Shown here one piece after another: positions 1-5,747 of a stretch of DNA of 10,082 nt. Source of the DNA: Vulcanimicrobiota bacterium (GTDB lineage: Bacteria; Vulcanimicrobiota; Vulcanimicrobiia; Vulcanimicrobiales; Vulcanimicrobiaceae); the NCBI GenBank assembly GCA_019233165.1, contig JAFAMS010000427.1, positions 1 through 10,082 of the forward strand, read 5' to 3'. The notes beneath the pieces are model-generated. The model was given only the letters and a program-made list of their open reading frames with translations. It was not told the origin of the DNA and ran no database searches. Position 1 is the first letter of the stretch. The number at the start of each line of letters is the position of its first letter. The position numbers and the translations under genes were made by a program.

Positions 1-2
1 CG

Positions 3-299
3 GTCTTCGTCGTGCAGCCGGCGAGCGGCGCGCTGATCTCGCCCTGGAATTTCGTCGCCTATCACGACGAGCTCTTCGGCGGGCTCAACTCCGTGATGTG
101 TCCCGAGGGGACGCAACTCGGTTTGCACTTCCACGCCCGCAAGACGACCGAGACCAAAGGGTCGAAGGCGCCGATCCAGCACTACTTTCAGCGCTTCGCC
201 GCCAAGGATCGCGCGTGGCTGAACGCGCAGCGCCGCTTCGTCATCCGTCACACGCCGGATGGACCGCAGCTGCACGATCTCGGTCAGCTCGTCCCGTAA
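3..299 (+). CDS. methyltransferase-like protein, C-terminal part (5' end outside window)
   Basis: This is the last 98 codons of a gene that begins before the window; the frame is open from base 3 to the TAA at 297-299. The visible part contains WNFVAYHDELFGGLNSVMCP followed by TQLGLHFHARK and a Trp/Gln/Arg-rich tail. It aligns without gaps to the C-terminal end of the next gene, with about 44 identities over the first 90 residues (hand count). The two genes are therefore tandem paralogues, and this one is inferred to be the same SAM-dependent methyltransferase-like protein. The catalytic half is not visible, so the function comes only from the paralogue. Only 7 bases separate its stop from the likely GTG start of the next gene, which indicates co-transcription. 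Confidence 0.65.
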   Translation, partial: VFVVQPASGALISPWNFVAYHDELFGGLNSVMCPEGTQLGLHFHARKTTETKGSKAPIQHYFQRFAAKDRAWLNAQRRFVIRHTPDGPQLHDLGQLVP

Positions 300-306
300 A
301 CGCGCC

Positions 307-1131
307 GTGGGTCTCCCGCAGCAATCCCTGATCCCGCTTCTCCAAGATCATCGCGACGAGCCGTTCGCCGGCCCTGTTCTGCTTTTCGGAAATCCCGGCA
401 TGTCGCTTGGGCCGGACCGGGCCGTCGAGTTCTTGCGCGCGCAAGGGATCGAGCCTGAGCCGAGCGCCGTTCCACAGCTCGCCGGGATGGACGCGTCGCT
501 CGCAATTCAGGCGCGCGTTTTCTTCGAGCTGCTCGGGATCCCCGACGTCCACATGCTGGATATCGATGGATACCAAGGAGCCGACGTTATCGCCGATCTC
601 AATCAACCTGTGCCGGCCGAGCTGCAAGGGAGATTCCGGACGATCGTCGACGCGGGGACGCTCGAACACATCTTCGACGTGCGCATGTGTTTGACCAACA
701 TCGTGAAGATGCTCGCGGTCGGGGGACGGGTCGTTCACCAGAGTCCGTGCAACAATTACGTCAATCACGGATTCTACCAACTCTCTCCCACGTTGTTCTT
801 CGATTACTACGGGGCCAACGGATTCGAAGAGACGCACGCCGTATTCGTCGCGCAGCCGGTGCAGCAGGCGCTGACGACCATGTGGAATTTCCTGCTCTAC
901 GAAGACCGGTTCTTCAGCGGCCTGAATTCGGTCGTGTGTCCCTCCGACACGCAACTCAGCCTCCACTTTCACGCAAAGAAGGCTCGCCCGTCTGATGGAG
1001 ACAAGTTGCCGCTCCAAAACTATTTCCGCCGGGTCTTCGAGAACGACTTGGAGTGGATCTCGAACCAGCGGCATTACGTGATGGGGCATTCGACACAAGG
1101 TCTGAAGCTTGAAGAATTCGAGGTGAAGTGA
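307..1131 (+). CDS. SAM-dependent methyltransferase-like protein
   Basis: The protein has 274 residues from a GTG start at 307. An in-frame ATG at 259 would overlap the previous gene by 41 bases and add a Ser/Arg-rich leader with no family resemblance, so 307 is preferred. Residues 112-147 resemble the second half of a class I methyltransferase fold: VDAGTLEHIFDV, then NIVKMLAVGGRVVHQSP, which match the acidic-loop/EH and LxxGG elements. Residues 149-173 (NNYVNHGFYQLSPTLFFDYY) are typical of a methyltransferase-like family often found in surface-glycan loci. The glycine-rich SAM motif I is weak (LFGNPGMS at 26-33 is the nearest), so the cofactor or substrate may be unusual or the protein may be a pseudo-enzyme. 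The stop overlaps the amidase start (TGATG). The substrate is unknown, and a sugar or surface-polymer role is only inferred. Confidence 0.75.
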   Translation: MGLPQQSLIPLLQDHRDEPFAGPVLLFGNPGMSLGPDRAVEFLRAQGIEPEPSAVPQLAGMDASLAIQARVFFELLGIPDVHMLDIDGYQGADVIADLNQPVPAELQGRFRTIVDAGTLEHIFDVRMCLTNIVKMLAVGGRVVHQSPCNNYVNHGFYQLSPTLFFDYYGANGFEETHAVFVAQPVQQALTTMWNFLLYEDRFFSGLNSVVCPSDTQLSLHFHAKKARPSDGDKLPLQNYFRRVFENDLEWISNQRHYVMGHSTQGLKLEEFEVK

Positions 1132-2276
1132 TGGAGGATCGCGTCCGAGCTTGGGTCGTACGCGACGAGAGCGTGCCGGCTTCAGCGAAGCAATTCGGCG
1201 TCAAGGACATCATCGACGTCGCCGGCTTTGCGACCGCCTACGGCGTCGACTTCGCGACGACGCATCCGCACGTCGATGCCTGGTGCGTCAGCGCGCTACG
1301 CGCCGCGGGGTGGAGGCCGGCCGGAAAAACGCACACGACGGCGTTTGCGTTCCGCGATCCGGCGATCACGCGCAATCCGCGCGACCTCTCGCGCTCGCCG
1401 GGCGGCTCGAGTGCCGGGAGCGCCGCGGCGGTCGGCGCCGGCGACGTCCCGCTCGCGCTGGGAACGCAGACGCTCGGCTCGGTGCTGCGCCCGGCGGCGT
1501 ACTGCGGCGTCGTCGGTTACAAGCCGACGTGGGGGAAGATCCCGACGGTCGGAGTCTCGCCGTGCGCCCCGACGCTCGATACGGTCGGGCTTTTCGCCCG
1601 CGAGATGACGACGCTGCGCGAAGCGGCGGAAGCGTTGCTCGCGCTCGACGATGCCGGTTCGACGTCGCGCAATCCGCGTCTCGGTCTCGCGCTCGACTAC
1701 ATGCGCGAGCGGATCGAGCCGTCGACGCGCGCCGCGATCGAGCGCGCCGTGGCTCGCCTGCGGGAACGGGGCGTCGAGATCGTCGACCTCGCGCTCCCTG
1801 CATTCGTCGAAGAGTCGCTCGCGCACGCGCAACGGCTGCAGGCTGCCGAAACGTACGCCGCGACCGGCCGTTGGCTCGCCGGAAAACCCGTGCCGCCGTA
1901 CGTCGCGGGGCTCTTGCGCGAGGGAAGCGAGATCGATGCGGCCGCGTATCGGGCCGAGCGATCGTGGCGCGAGGCGCATCGTCCGCGCGTCGCCGCGATC
2001 TTTTCCGAGCGCGATCTCGACGCGCTGATCGCGCCCTGCGCAAACCTCGCGCCCGAATTCGGGACGACCGGCGACCCGTCGCCGCTCGCGCCGTGGACGT
2101 TCTTCGGGCTTCCCGCGCTCGCGCTTCCCATCGGCGACGATGCCGCGACGAAGCTCCCGTTTTCGATGCAAATTCTGGGACCGTACGGCGCGGACGGCCC
2201 GCTGCTCGAGGTCGCGACGCGTCTCGAAGCGGCGCTCGCAACCCCTGAAACCGCGGCAGCCGGAGGACGGTCGTAG
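1131..2276 (+). CDS. amidase-signature family hydrolase
   Basis: This 381-residue protein starts at ATG 1131, which overlaps the upstream TGA as TGATG; a GTG directly before it at 1128 is the alternative. The Ser-cisSer-Lys triad of the amidase signature family is intact: Lys25 in FGVKDIIDVAG, cis-Ser93 in PGGSSAGSAAAV and nucleophile Ser117 in LGTQTLGSVLRPAAYCG. The spacings (68 and 24 residues) fit the family. The C-terminal half keeps the usual LDALIAPC and FFGLPALALPIG segments and the QILGPYGADGPLLEVA end. The protein is shorter than the usual 450-480 residues because the helical N-terminal region before the catalytic Lys is almost absent. The family cleaves amide bonds in small molecules or in misacylated tRNA. 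The lack of gatB/gatC neighbours argues against GatA, and the substrate is unknown. It is probably cytoplasmic, since no signal peptide is seen. Confidence 0.9.
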   Translation: MEDRVRAWVVRDESVPASAKQFGVKDIIDVAGFATAYGVDFATTHPHVDAWCVSALRAAGWRPAGKTHTTAFAFRDPAITRNPRDLSRSPGGSSAGSAAAVGAGDVPLALGTQTLGSVLRPAAYCGVVGYKPTWGKIPTVGVSPCAPTLDTVGLFAREMTTLREAAEALLALDDAGSTSRNPRLGLALDYMRERIEPSTRAAIERAVARLRERGVEIVDLALPAFVEESLAHAQRLQAAETYAATGRWLAGKPVPPYVAGLLREGSEIDAAAYRAERSWREAHRPRVAAIFSERDLDALIAPCANLAPEFGTTGDPSPLAPWTFFGLPALALPIGDDAATKLPFSMQILGPYGADGPLLEVATRLEAALATPETAAAGGRS

Positions 2277-2310
2277 GCGACGCAAACACTACGACCATTT
2301 AGGGAGCGAC

Positions 2311-2745
2311 ATGGATTTAACCAAAACCTATCCGCGCAGCGTGCGTGAGAAATATCAAGGGCTGGTGCAACTCGGGCGGACGATCGACAAAGGGAAAGCC
2401 GAACTAGCCGGGACGCTCGGCGAATACCGCTACGACTGTCCGATGGATCAGCATCTGTTCGAGTATCTCGGGACGAACGGCAACGAGTTTCTCGACGCGA
2501 TCAAGAAGGGCGATGCTGCAATCGAAAGCTTCGTGAAATCGCTGCTCGCGAAGAAGACGCCGGCGGAGATCGAGGAGTTCAACCGGGAGTGGCTCGACCA
2601 CGGGCCCGCGCCCGGTTCCGACGGCGAAAAGTACTTCTTGAACCTGCGCAACGAGGTCGCGCCGGATCGCACCGACGTCAAGAGTTGGCCCGATCTGCTC
2701 GATCTCGACGAGAAGCGACCCGTTCCGCAACGGGCGCACGCCTAG
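2311..2745 (+). CDS. DUF5069 domain protein
   Basis: This 144-residue soluble protein starts at ATG 2311 with a clear ribosome binding site (AGGGAG at 2301-2306, 4 bases before the start). An upstream in-frame ATG at 2140 lies inside the amidase gene and is rejected. The N-terminus MDLTKTYPRSVREK, followed by GRTIDKGKAELAGTLGEY and YDCPMDQHLFEYLG, is the hallmark of the DUF5069 family, a small bacterial family of unknown function. The region after residue 85 is acidic, with a predicted helical segment (TPAEIEEFNREWL) and a DLLDLDE tail. It lies 34 bases after the amidase and 2 bases before the probable truA start, so it is probably co-transcribed with both. I see no catalytic motif, signal peptide or membrane segment, and I assign no function. 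Confidence 0.85.
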   Translation: MDLTKTYPRSVREKYQGLVQLGRTIDKGKAELAGTLGEYRYDCPMDQHLFEYLGTNGNEFLDAIKKGDAAIESFVKSLLAKKTPAEIEEFNREWLDHGPAPGSDGEKYFLNLRNEVAPDRTDVKSWPDLLDLDEKRPVPQRAHA

Positions 2746-2747
2746 CG

Positions 2748-3530
2748 CTGCCGACCTACCGGCTCGCCGTCGAATACGACGGGACCGAGTTTCACGGATT
2801 TCAGGTGCAGCCCGGGATCCGTACGGTCGGCGGCGAGCTGGAGGGCGCGCTCTGCGCGCTCTTTCACACGCAAATAGCGGTCTCTGCAGCAGGACGCACC
2901 GACGCGGGCGTCCACGCCAGCGGCCAAGTCGTTTCGTTCAAAAGCGAGCGCGAGTTTCCGGCCGGCCGGCTCGCGCTCGCCCTGAACGCGACGCTTCCCG
3001 ACGACCTGAGCGTACGCGAGGCTGCTCTCGTGGAATCGGGGTTTTCCGCGCGCTTCGACGCGCACGAGCGCGTCTACGAGTACGTGATCCTCAACCGGCC
3101 GATGCCGTCGGCGATCTGCGCGCGCTGGACCCATCACGTCCATCGTCCGATCGACGAGGCGCTCCTCGCGCGCGCCGCGCAAGACCTCGTGGGGCATCAC
3201 GACTTCGTTGCGTTCTGCGGCGTGCTCCCCGAATTCGGCGGCACCGCGCGAACGCTCAACGCGGTCGAGGTCGAGCGCGAAGGCGAGCTGGTCCGAATCA
3301 GGTTGCGCGCCGAGAGCTTCATCCACCGGATGGTGCGGATCGTGGTCGGAACGCTGGTCGAGATTGCGACCGGCCGCCGGGACCCCGAGGAGATCCCACG
3401 GATCCTCGCCTCGCGCGACCGCCGGGAAGCCGGGTACACGGCGCCGCCGGCGGGGCTGTTTCTCGCCGGCGTGCGCTATGCCGACTACGATTCGTACGCC
3501 CGGCCGAGGCTCGCTTATGCCGGGTCATAA
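2748..3530 (+). CDS. truA: tRNA pseudouridine synthase A
   Basis: TruA isomerises uridines 38-40 in the anticodon arm of tRNAs. The catalytic Asp52 sits in AAGRTDAGVHASGQVVSF. The N-terminal strand YRLAVEYDGTEFHGFQ, the FDAHERVYEYVI segment with its stacking Tyr, and SFIHRMVRIVVGTLVEIATG near the C-terminus are all standard TruA elements. Homology begins at LPTYRLAVEYDG, yet no ATG, GTG or TTG lies nearby. The nearest standard start is TTG 2685, 60 bases inside the DUF5069 gene, and it would add a low-complexity Arg/Ser leader. CTG 2748, two bases after the upstream stop, would give a 260-residue protein of normal length and is used here, with the start uncertain. Translation may be coupled to the DUF5069 gene. 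The gene ends at TAA 3530, ten bases before the rplM promoter. Confidence 0.93.
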   Translation: MPTYRLAVEYDGTEFHGFQVQPGIRTVGGELEGALCALFHTQIAVSAAGRTDAGVHASGQVVSFKSEREFPAGRLALALNATLPDDLSVREAALVESGFSARFDAHERVYEYVILNRPMPSAICARWTHHVHRPIDEALLARAAQDLVGHHDFVAFCGVLPEFGGTARTLNAVEVEREGELVRIRLRAESFIHRMVRIVVGTLVEIATGRRDPEEIPRILASRDRREAGYTAPPAGLFLAGVRYADYDSYARPRLAYAGS

Positions 3531-3539
3531 TCCAGGCGC

Positions 3540-3568
3540 TTGACGTTCCGGAAGCCGCCCCGTATACT
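3540..3568 (+). promoter_or_regulatory. sigma70-type promoter of rplM
   Basis: TTGACG (3540-3545) and TATACT (3563-3568) are separated by exactly 17 bases. Each box matches the housekeeping consensus at five of six positions. Transcription would start near 3574-3576, about 44 bases before the rplM ATG. The location in the only gap between truA and rplM supports it. Start-site mapping would confirm it. Confidence 0.8.
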
Positions 3569-3580
3569 ACCTTGGTCCCT

Positions 3581-3606
3581 CACCCCACCCCGGGGTGTTT
3601 TTCTCT
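3581..3606 (+). terminator. terminator-like hairpin in the rplM leader (possible attenuator)
   Basis: CACCCC (3581-3586) pairs with GGGGTG (3592-3597) around the loop ACCCC. It is followed at once by TTTTT (3598-3602) and CTCT. A 6-bp GC-rich stem plus a U run is the form of an intrinsic terminator. It lies downstream of the predicted rplM start site, so it could end transcripts arriving from truA, attenuate rplM transcription, or simply act as a 5' stabilising hairpin. The stem is short, so the termination role is uncertain. Confidence 0.55.
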
Positions 3607-3618
3607 GCCGTGGAGCCG

Positions 3619-4044
3619 ATGCGCACGTACCAACAGAAAACCGCCGAGACCAAACACGACTGGTACATCGTCGATGCAGCCGGTGCGCGTCTCGGCACGC
3701 TTGCAGTTCGGATCGCGCGGGCGCTCTCCGGGAAACACAAACCGACGTGGACGCCGCACATCGACGACGGCGATCACGTCGTCGTGGTGAACGCCGGCCA
3801 GGTCGAGCTGGGCGGGAAGAAGTGGGAGCAAAAAGAGTACCACCGCCACAACCAATATCCCGGCAACCTCAAGACCGAGACCGCCGAGCAGATTCGTGAG
3901 AAGAAGCCCGAGCGACTCGTCGAGATGGCGGTGCGTGGGATGCTTGCCCCCAATCGCATGCGCGCCGCGCAACTGCGCCGCTTGAAAGTTTACGCCGGCG
4001 CCGATCACGAGCACACCGCGCAAAAGCCGCAGCCGCTACCGTAG
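3619..4044 (+). CDS. rplM: 50S ribosomal protein L13
   Basis: L13 is an early-assembling protein of the large ribosomal subunit. The 141-residue product starts at ATG 3619 with GGAG at 3612-3615, just upstream though closely spaced. A GTG at 3595 in frame falls inside the leader hairpin and is rejected. The N-terminal [10 protein letters not shown] and [19 protein letters not shown], the central [22 protein letters not shown], and the C-terminal L13 signature ([18 protein letters not shown], then [19 protein letters not shown]) are all present and in the right order. Length is normal for bacteria (E. coli 142). It heads the rplM-rpsI unit behind its own promoter. The unusual point is the 125-base gap to rpsI, since these two genes are usually close together. 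Confidence 0.97.
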   Translation: MRTYQQKTAETKHDWYIVDAAGARLGTLAVRIARALSGKHKPTWTPHIDDGDHVVVVNAGQVELGGKKWEQKEYHRHNQYPGNLKTETAEQIREKKPERLVEMAVRGMLAPNRMRAAQLRRLKVYAGADHEHTAQKPQPLP

Positions 4045-4050
4045 GAGATA

Positions 4051-4167
4051 ATGTTGTTACGAGCCCCCTCGGGGAATGTTTACTCTATCGCGATGAACCC
4101 GGGCTCGAAGGCCTGGGGGCCCCACACGAAGTGTGGGGGGCGCGGAGCCTGGGGCGGAGCGCCGTAA
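4051..4167 (+). CDS. possible 38-residue small ORF between rplM and rpsI
   Basis: An ATG at 4051 has a strong ribosome binding site (GGAG at 4044-4047, overlapping the rplM stop). The frame stays open for 38 codons to TAA at 4165-4167, two bases before the rpsI ATG. The predicted peptide begins [18 protein letters not shown] and ends in a Gly/Trp-rich tail ([11 protein letters not shown]) encoded by the palindromic DNA at 4111-4163. I do not recognise it. Its exact fit between the two ribosomal genes suggests translational coupling, either as a leader peptide or simply to keep ribosomes moving toward rpsI. It may also be a chance frame through an inserted repeat. No other genome was available to test conservation. 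Confidence 0.35.
   Translation: MLLRAPSGNVYSIAMNPGSKAWGPHTKCGGRGAWGGAP
4111..4163 (+). repeat. GC-rich palindromic element between rplM and rpsI
   Basis: CCCCACAC (4120-4127) and GTGTGGGG (4131-4138) form a perfect 8-bp stem with a GAA loop. A second, weaker stem pairs GGCGC (4139-4143) with GCGCC (4159-4163). GCCTGGGG occurs twice in the same orientation (4111-4118 and 4147-4154). No T run follows, so it is not a standard terminator. It resembles a dispersed palindromic (REP-like) unit, or an RNA structure that could stabilise the rplM message or control rpsI translation. Only one copy is seen in this window. Confidence 0.5.
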
Positions 4168-4169
4168 AA

Positions 4170-4562
4170 ATGGATCAGGATTTATTTTTAGGGACGGGGC
4201 GCCGCAAGCGTTCCGTCGCGCGCGTCAAGATCGCGCTTGGTTCGGGCCAAATCACGGTCAACAAGAAGTCGCTCGACGACTACTTTACGCGGGACAGCCT
4301 CAAGCAGATCGTCCGTCAGCCGCTCGAGGTGACGCAGAGCCTCAGCCGTTTCGACGTGATCGTAAAGACGGAAGGCGGCGGGATCGCCGGACAGGCCGGA
4401 GCCGTTCGCCACGGGATCGCTCGGGCGCTCGTTGAGATGGACGAGTCGCTGCGCGAGGTGCTACGCCGGAACGGGCTACTCACCCGCGACCCGCGCGAAA
4501 AAGAATCGAAGAAGTACGGACGCAAGCGCGCCCGCAAACGGTTCCAGTTCTCGAAGCGCTAG
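4170..4562 (+). CDS. rpsI: 30S ribosomal protein S9
   Basis: S9 binds the 3' domain of 16S rRNA in the small-subunit head, and its C-terminal tail touches P-site tRNA. The 130-residue product, the same length as in E. coli, starts at ATG 4170. Its ribosome binding site is distant (GGAG at 4156-4159), and the start lies two bases after a possible upstream small ORF. An in-frame GTG at 4131 lies inside the palindrome and is rejected. Key elements are [14 protein letters not shown] near the N-terminus, the S9 signature [19 protein letters not shown] at about residues 69-87, [20 protein letters not shown] and the strictly conserved SKR terminus. The stop overlaps by four bases with the stop of the convergent gene on the other strand, and no terminator is visible after it. 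Confidence 0.97.
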   Translation: MDQDLFLGTGRRKRSVARVKIALGSGQITVNKKSLDDYFTRDSLKQIVRQPLEVTQSLSRFDVIVKTEGGGIAGQAGAVRHGIARALVEMDESLREVLRRNGLLTRDPREKESKKYGRKRARKRFQFSKR

Positions 4563-5005
4563 TGGCATTGCCACGCGCAACACCAGATCGCCGGGATTCC
4601 GTTCACATACCAATTCGAGGGACGGAACTCTAGCGAAGCGTCGAGGAGCGCCTGCGGAACGAGGAACGCGAGGTTTCCTTTGATTCGCTGTCGCGGTCCG
4701 AGCACGCCGCCCTCCGAGATGTCGATCGCGCCGAGACCAGGGCGCGCCACGGGATGGTACTTCTTCGAGCCGGCCGTTAGCGTGAAGTCGTCGAGGTTGT
4801 AGGAGACCGTCCCCTTCGACGCGTTCGGGATGACGACGTCCTGAATCACGAGATACTTCATCCCCGCATCTTTCGCCGGCGATTCGATGACGAAGCCGCG
4901 CGAGATCCCGGTTGGAACGCGGACGCATAGCGACTTCTCGGTCGTCGCCGCCGGCGGTGAGGCGTCCGCTGCGAGGATCGTCAGGGCAAACACGAGAGCC
5001 GTCAT
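4559..5005 (-). CDS. small secreted DUF4352-like protein
   Basis: This is a 148-residue protein on the minus strand. The start at 5005 is chosen because it gives a short signal peptide ([18 protein letters not shown], likely cleaved after ADA). Longer in-frame starts run into an Arg/Glu-rich stretch antisense to the flgB-like gene. The mature part alternates strands: [21 protein letters not shown], then [15 protein letters not shown], and later a [15 protein letters not shown] strand pair. That pattern matches the immunoglobulin-like DUF4352 family, which has a solvent-exposed Asn turn and a late GxxxxG-F/V-P motif. The C-terminus is odd, with a WCCAWQCH end rich in Cys and Trp that could form disulfides or bind metal. 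It is convergent with rpsI and divergent from the export operon, from which it is separated by only 36 bases. Function is unknown; an extracytoplasmic location is inferred. Confidence 0.6.
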   Translation of the reverse strand: MTALVFALTILAADASPPAATTEKSLCVRVPTGISRGFVIESPAKDAGMKYLVIQDVVIPNASKGTVSYNLDDFTLTAGSKKYHPVARPGLGAIDISEGGVLGPRQRIKGNLAFLVPQALLDASLEFRPSNWYVNGIPAIWCCAWQCH

Positions 5006-5041
5006 TTTCCGTTCACCGTCCTGCAACGCGTACGAGGTAGC

Positions 5042-5248
5042 GTGTGCGGCATGGAGTCGAACAGTTTTGCCTTCGTTGGCGCGAAGGCCCTCGCCTCGCG
5101 GGACGAGTTGCTCGCGCTCGGCCGGGCTGCCGCGCACGACCGCGGCCCGCAGATCATGGCCGAGATCGGCAAAAGCGCGGTTTTCGAAGAAGCGTTGCTC
5201 GGAGCGCTGCACGCGCACCTAGCCGAGCTCAAAGCGGTGACGCGGTGA
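5042..5248 (+). CDS. flgB: FlgB-like miniature proximal-rod protein
   Basis: The 68-residue protein starts at GTG 5042, four bases after GAGG (5034-5037). ATG 5051 is the alternative but is too far from that site. In flagella FlgB forms the base of the rod on top of FliE. Residues 12-34 (VGAKALASRDELLALGRAAAHDR) look like the N-terminal helix of rod proteins. Residues 39-66 (MAEIGKSAVFEEALLGALHA followed by HLAELKAV) resemble the C-terminal FlgB helix, whose usual form is MA-x-x-A-x-x-x-x-x-Y-x-x-x-L. The roughly 70 intervening residues of normal FlgB (about 135 in total) are missing, including the NxANxxTP motif. Position directly before the flgC-like gene and fliE supports the call. It could also be an unrelated helical-hairpin subunit occupying the rod or needle slot. 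Confidence 0.6.
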   Translation: MCGMESNSFAFVGAKALASRDELLALGRAAAHDRGPQIMAEIGKSAVFEEALLGALHAHLAELKAVTR

Positions 5249-5481
5249 GCGAGCTCGAGCTGCTCGCGGCGGGCGCGGGCGGGATGGCTCGCGAGCGAGC
5301 GAAGCTCGAGGCGTCCGCCTACCGCGTCGCCGAGGCGCAGGTCACAGGTTCGAAGTTTTCCGATTCGCTCGGCGAGATGATCGCAATGCTCGACGCACAG
5401 CGCGCGTACGAGGCGTCGGCATCGGTCTTCGAGGTCGGAAAAAAGATCGCGGAACGAACGATCGATATCGGACGGCTATGA
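5245..5481 (+). CDS. flgC: FlgC-like miniature proximal-rod protein
   Basis: The 78-residue protein starts at GTG 5245, overlapping the upstream TGA as GTGA. Residues 41-77 (LGEMIAMLDAQRAYEASASV, then FEVGKKIAERTIDIGR) are a clear match to the C-terminal helix of FlgC, where the canonical form is EMVxMIxAxRAYxANxxV. Residues 7-32 (LAAGAGGMARERAKLEASAY and following) align with the N-terminal helix, but the usual NxANxxT turn is replaced. The central beta-rich part of normal FlgC (about 134 residues) is absent, so the two helices are joined almost directly. The result has the size and likely hairpin shape of an injectisome needle or inner-rod subunit. It would be exported by the adjacent apparatus and assembled above FliE. 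The next gene overlaps by ATGA. Confidence 0.75.
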   Translation: MSELELLAAGAGGMARERAKLEASAYRVAEAQVTGSKFSDSLGEMIAMLDAQRAYEASASVFEVGKKIAERTIDIGRL

Positions 5482-5747
5482 ACGTCACACCGCTCCAGCC
5501 CGACGCCGGTCCGCAGTCCGCATCGCCGGATGCCGTCGATGGCGAGCTTTTTGCGTCGATCCTCGACGGAGTCGGCACCGCGCTGGCTCGAGCCGATCGT
5601 GCCGAGCGCGCCTTCGCCGAGCGCAAAGGCGGGTTGGTCGAGATGATCGTCGAGCGCGCGGGAGCCGACGTGATGCTCGGGATTGCGGTTGCGGGCGCAC
5701 AGCGAACGACGCAAGCGATCTCGACGCTGCTGGGGATGCAGGTATGA
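5478..5747 (+). CDS. fliE: FliE, MS-ring to rod adapter
   Basis: FliE links the FliF ring to the proximal rod and is itself an export substrate. The 89-residue product (E. coli about 104) starts at ATG 5478, overlapping the flgC-like stop as ATGA. Residues 23-89 carry the family pattern: ELFASILDGVGTALARAD, then a charged stretch (ERAFAERKGG), LVEMIVERAGADVMLGIAVA and the closing QAISTLLGMQV, equivalent to the usual AYQEIMRMQV end. The N-terminal 20 residues are polar, flexible and Pro/Ala-rich, as is common for FliE. Length is only slightly reduced, in contrast to its two upstream neighbours. The stop overlaps the fliF start by ATGA. Similarity is concentrated in the last third, and gene order makes the assignment secure. 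Confidence 0.78.
   Translation: MNVTPLQPDAGPQSASPDAVDGELFASILDGVGTALARADRAERAFAERKGGLVEMIVERAGADVMLGIAVAGAQRTTQAISTLLGMQV

Noticed and set aside
241..1098. 285-codon minus-strand frame over the methyltransferase-like gene
   Set aside because: The plus-strand gene has a conserved paralogue immediately upstream, and the reverse frame has no recognisable features.
1151..2248. 365-codon plus-strand frame inside the amidase gene
   Set aside because: Arg/Ala-rich low-complexity product in another frame of a gene with an intact amidase triad.
4061..4074. CCCCC-TC-GGGG inverted repeat as a terminator after rplM
   Set aside because: The loop would be only two bases and no T run follows, so a terminator is not supported.
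4054..4086. Possible promoter for rpsI (TTGTTA with a TACTCT or TGTTTA box)
   Set aside because: The minus-10 candidates match poorly or have wrong spacing, so I do not report a promoter there.
5006..5041. Sigma54 (GG/GC pair) or sigma28 flagellar promoter before the export operon
   Set aside because: I could not find a convincing match to either consensus in or near this gap.
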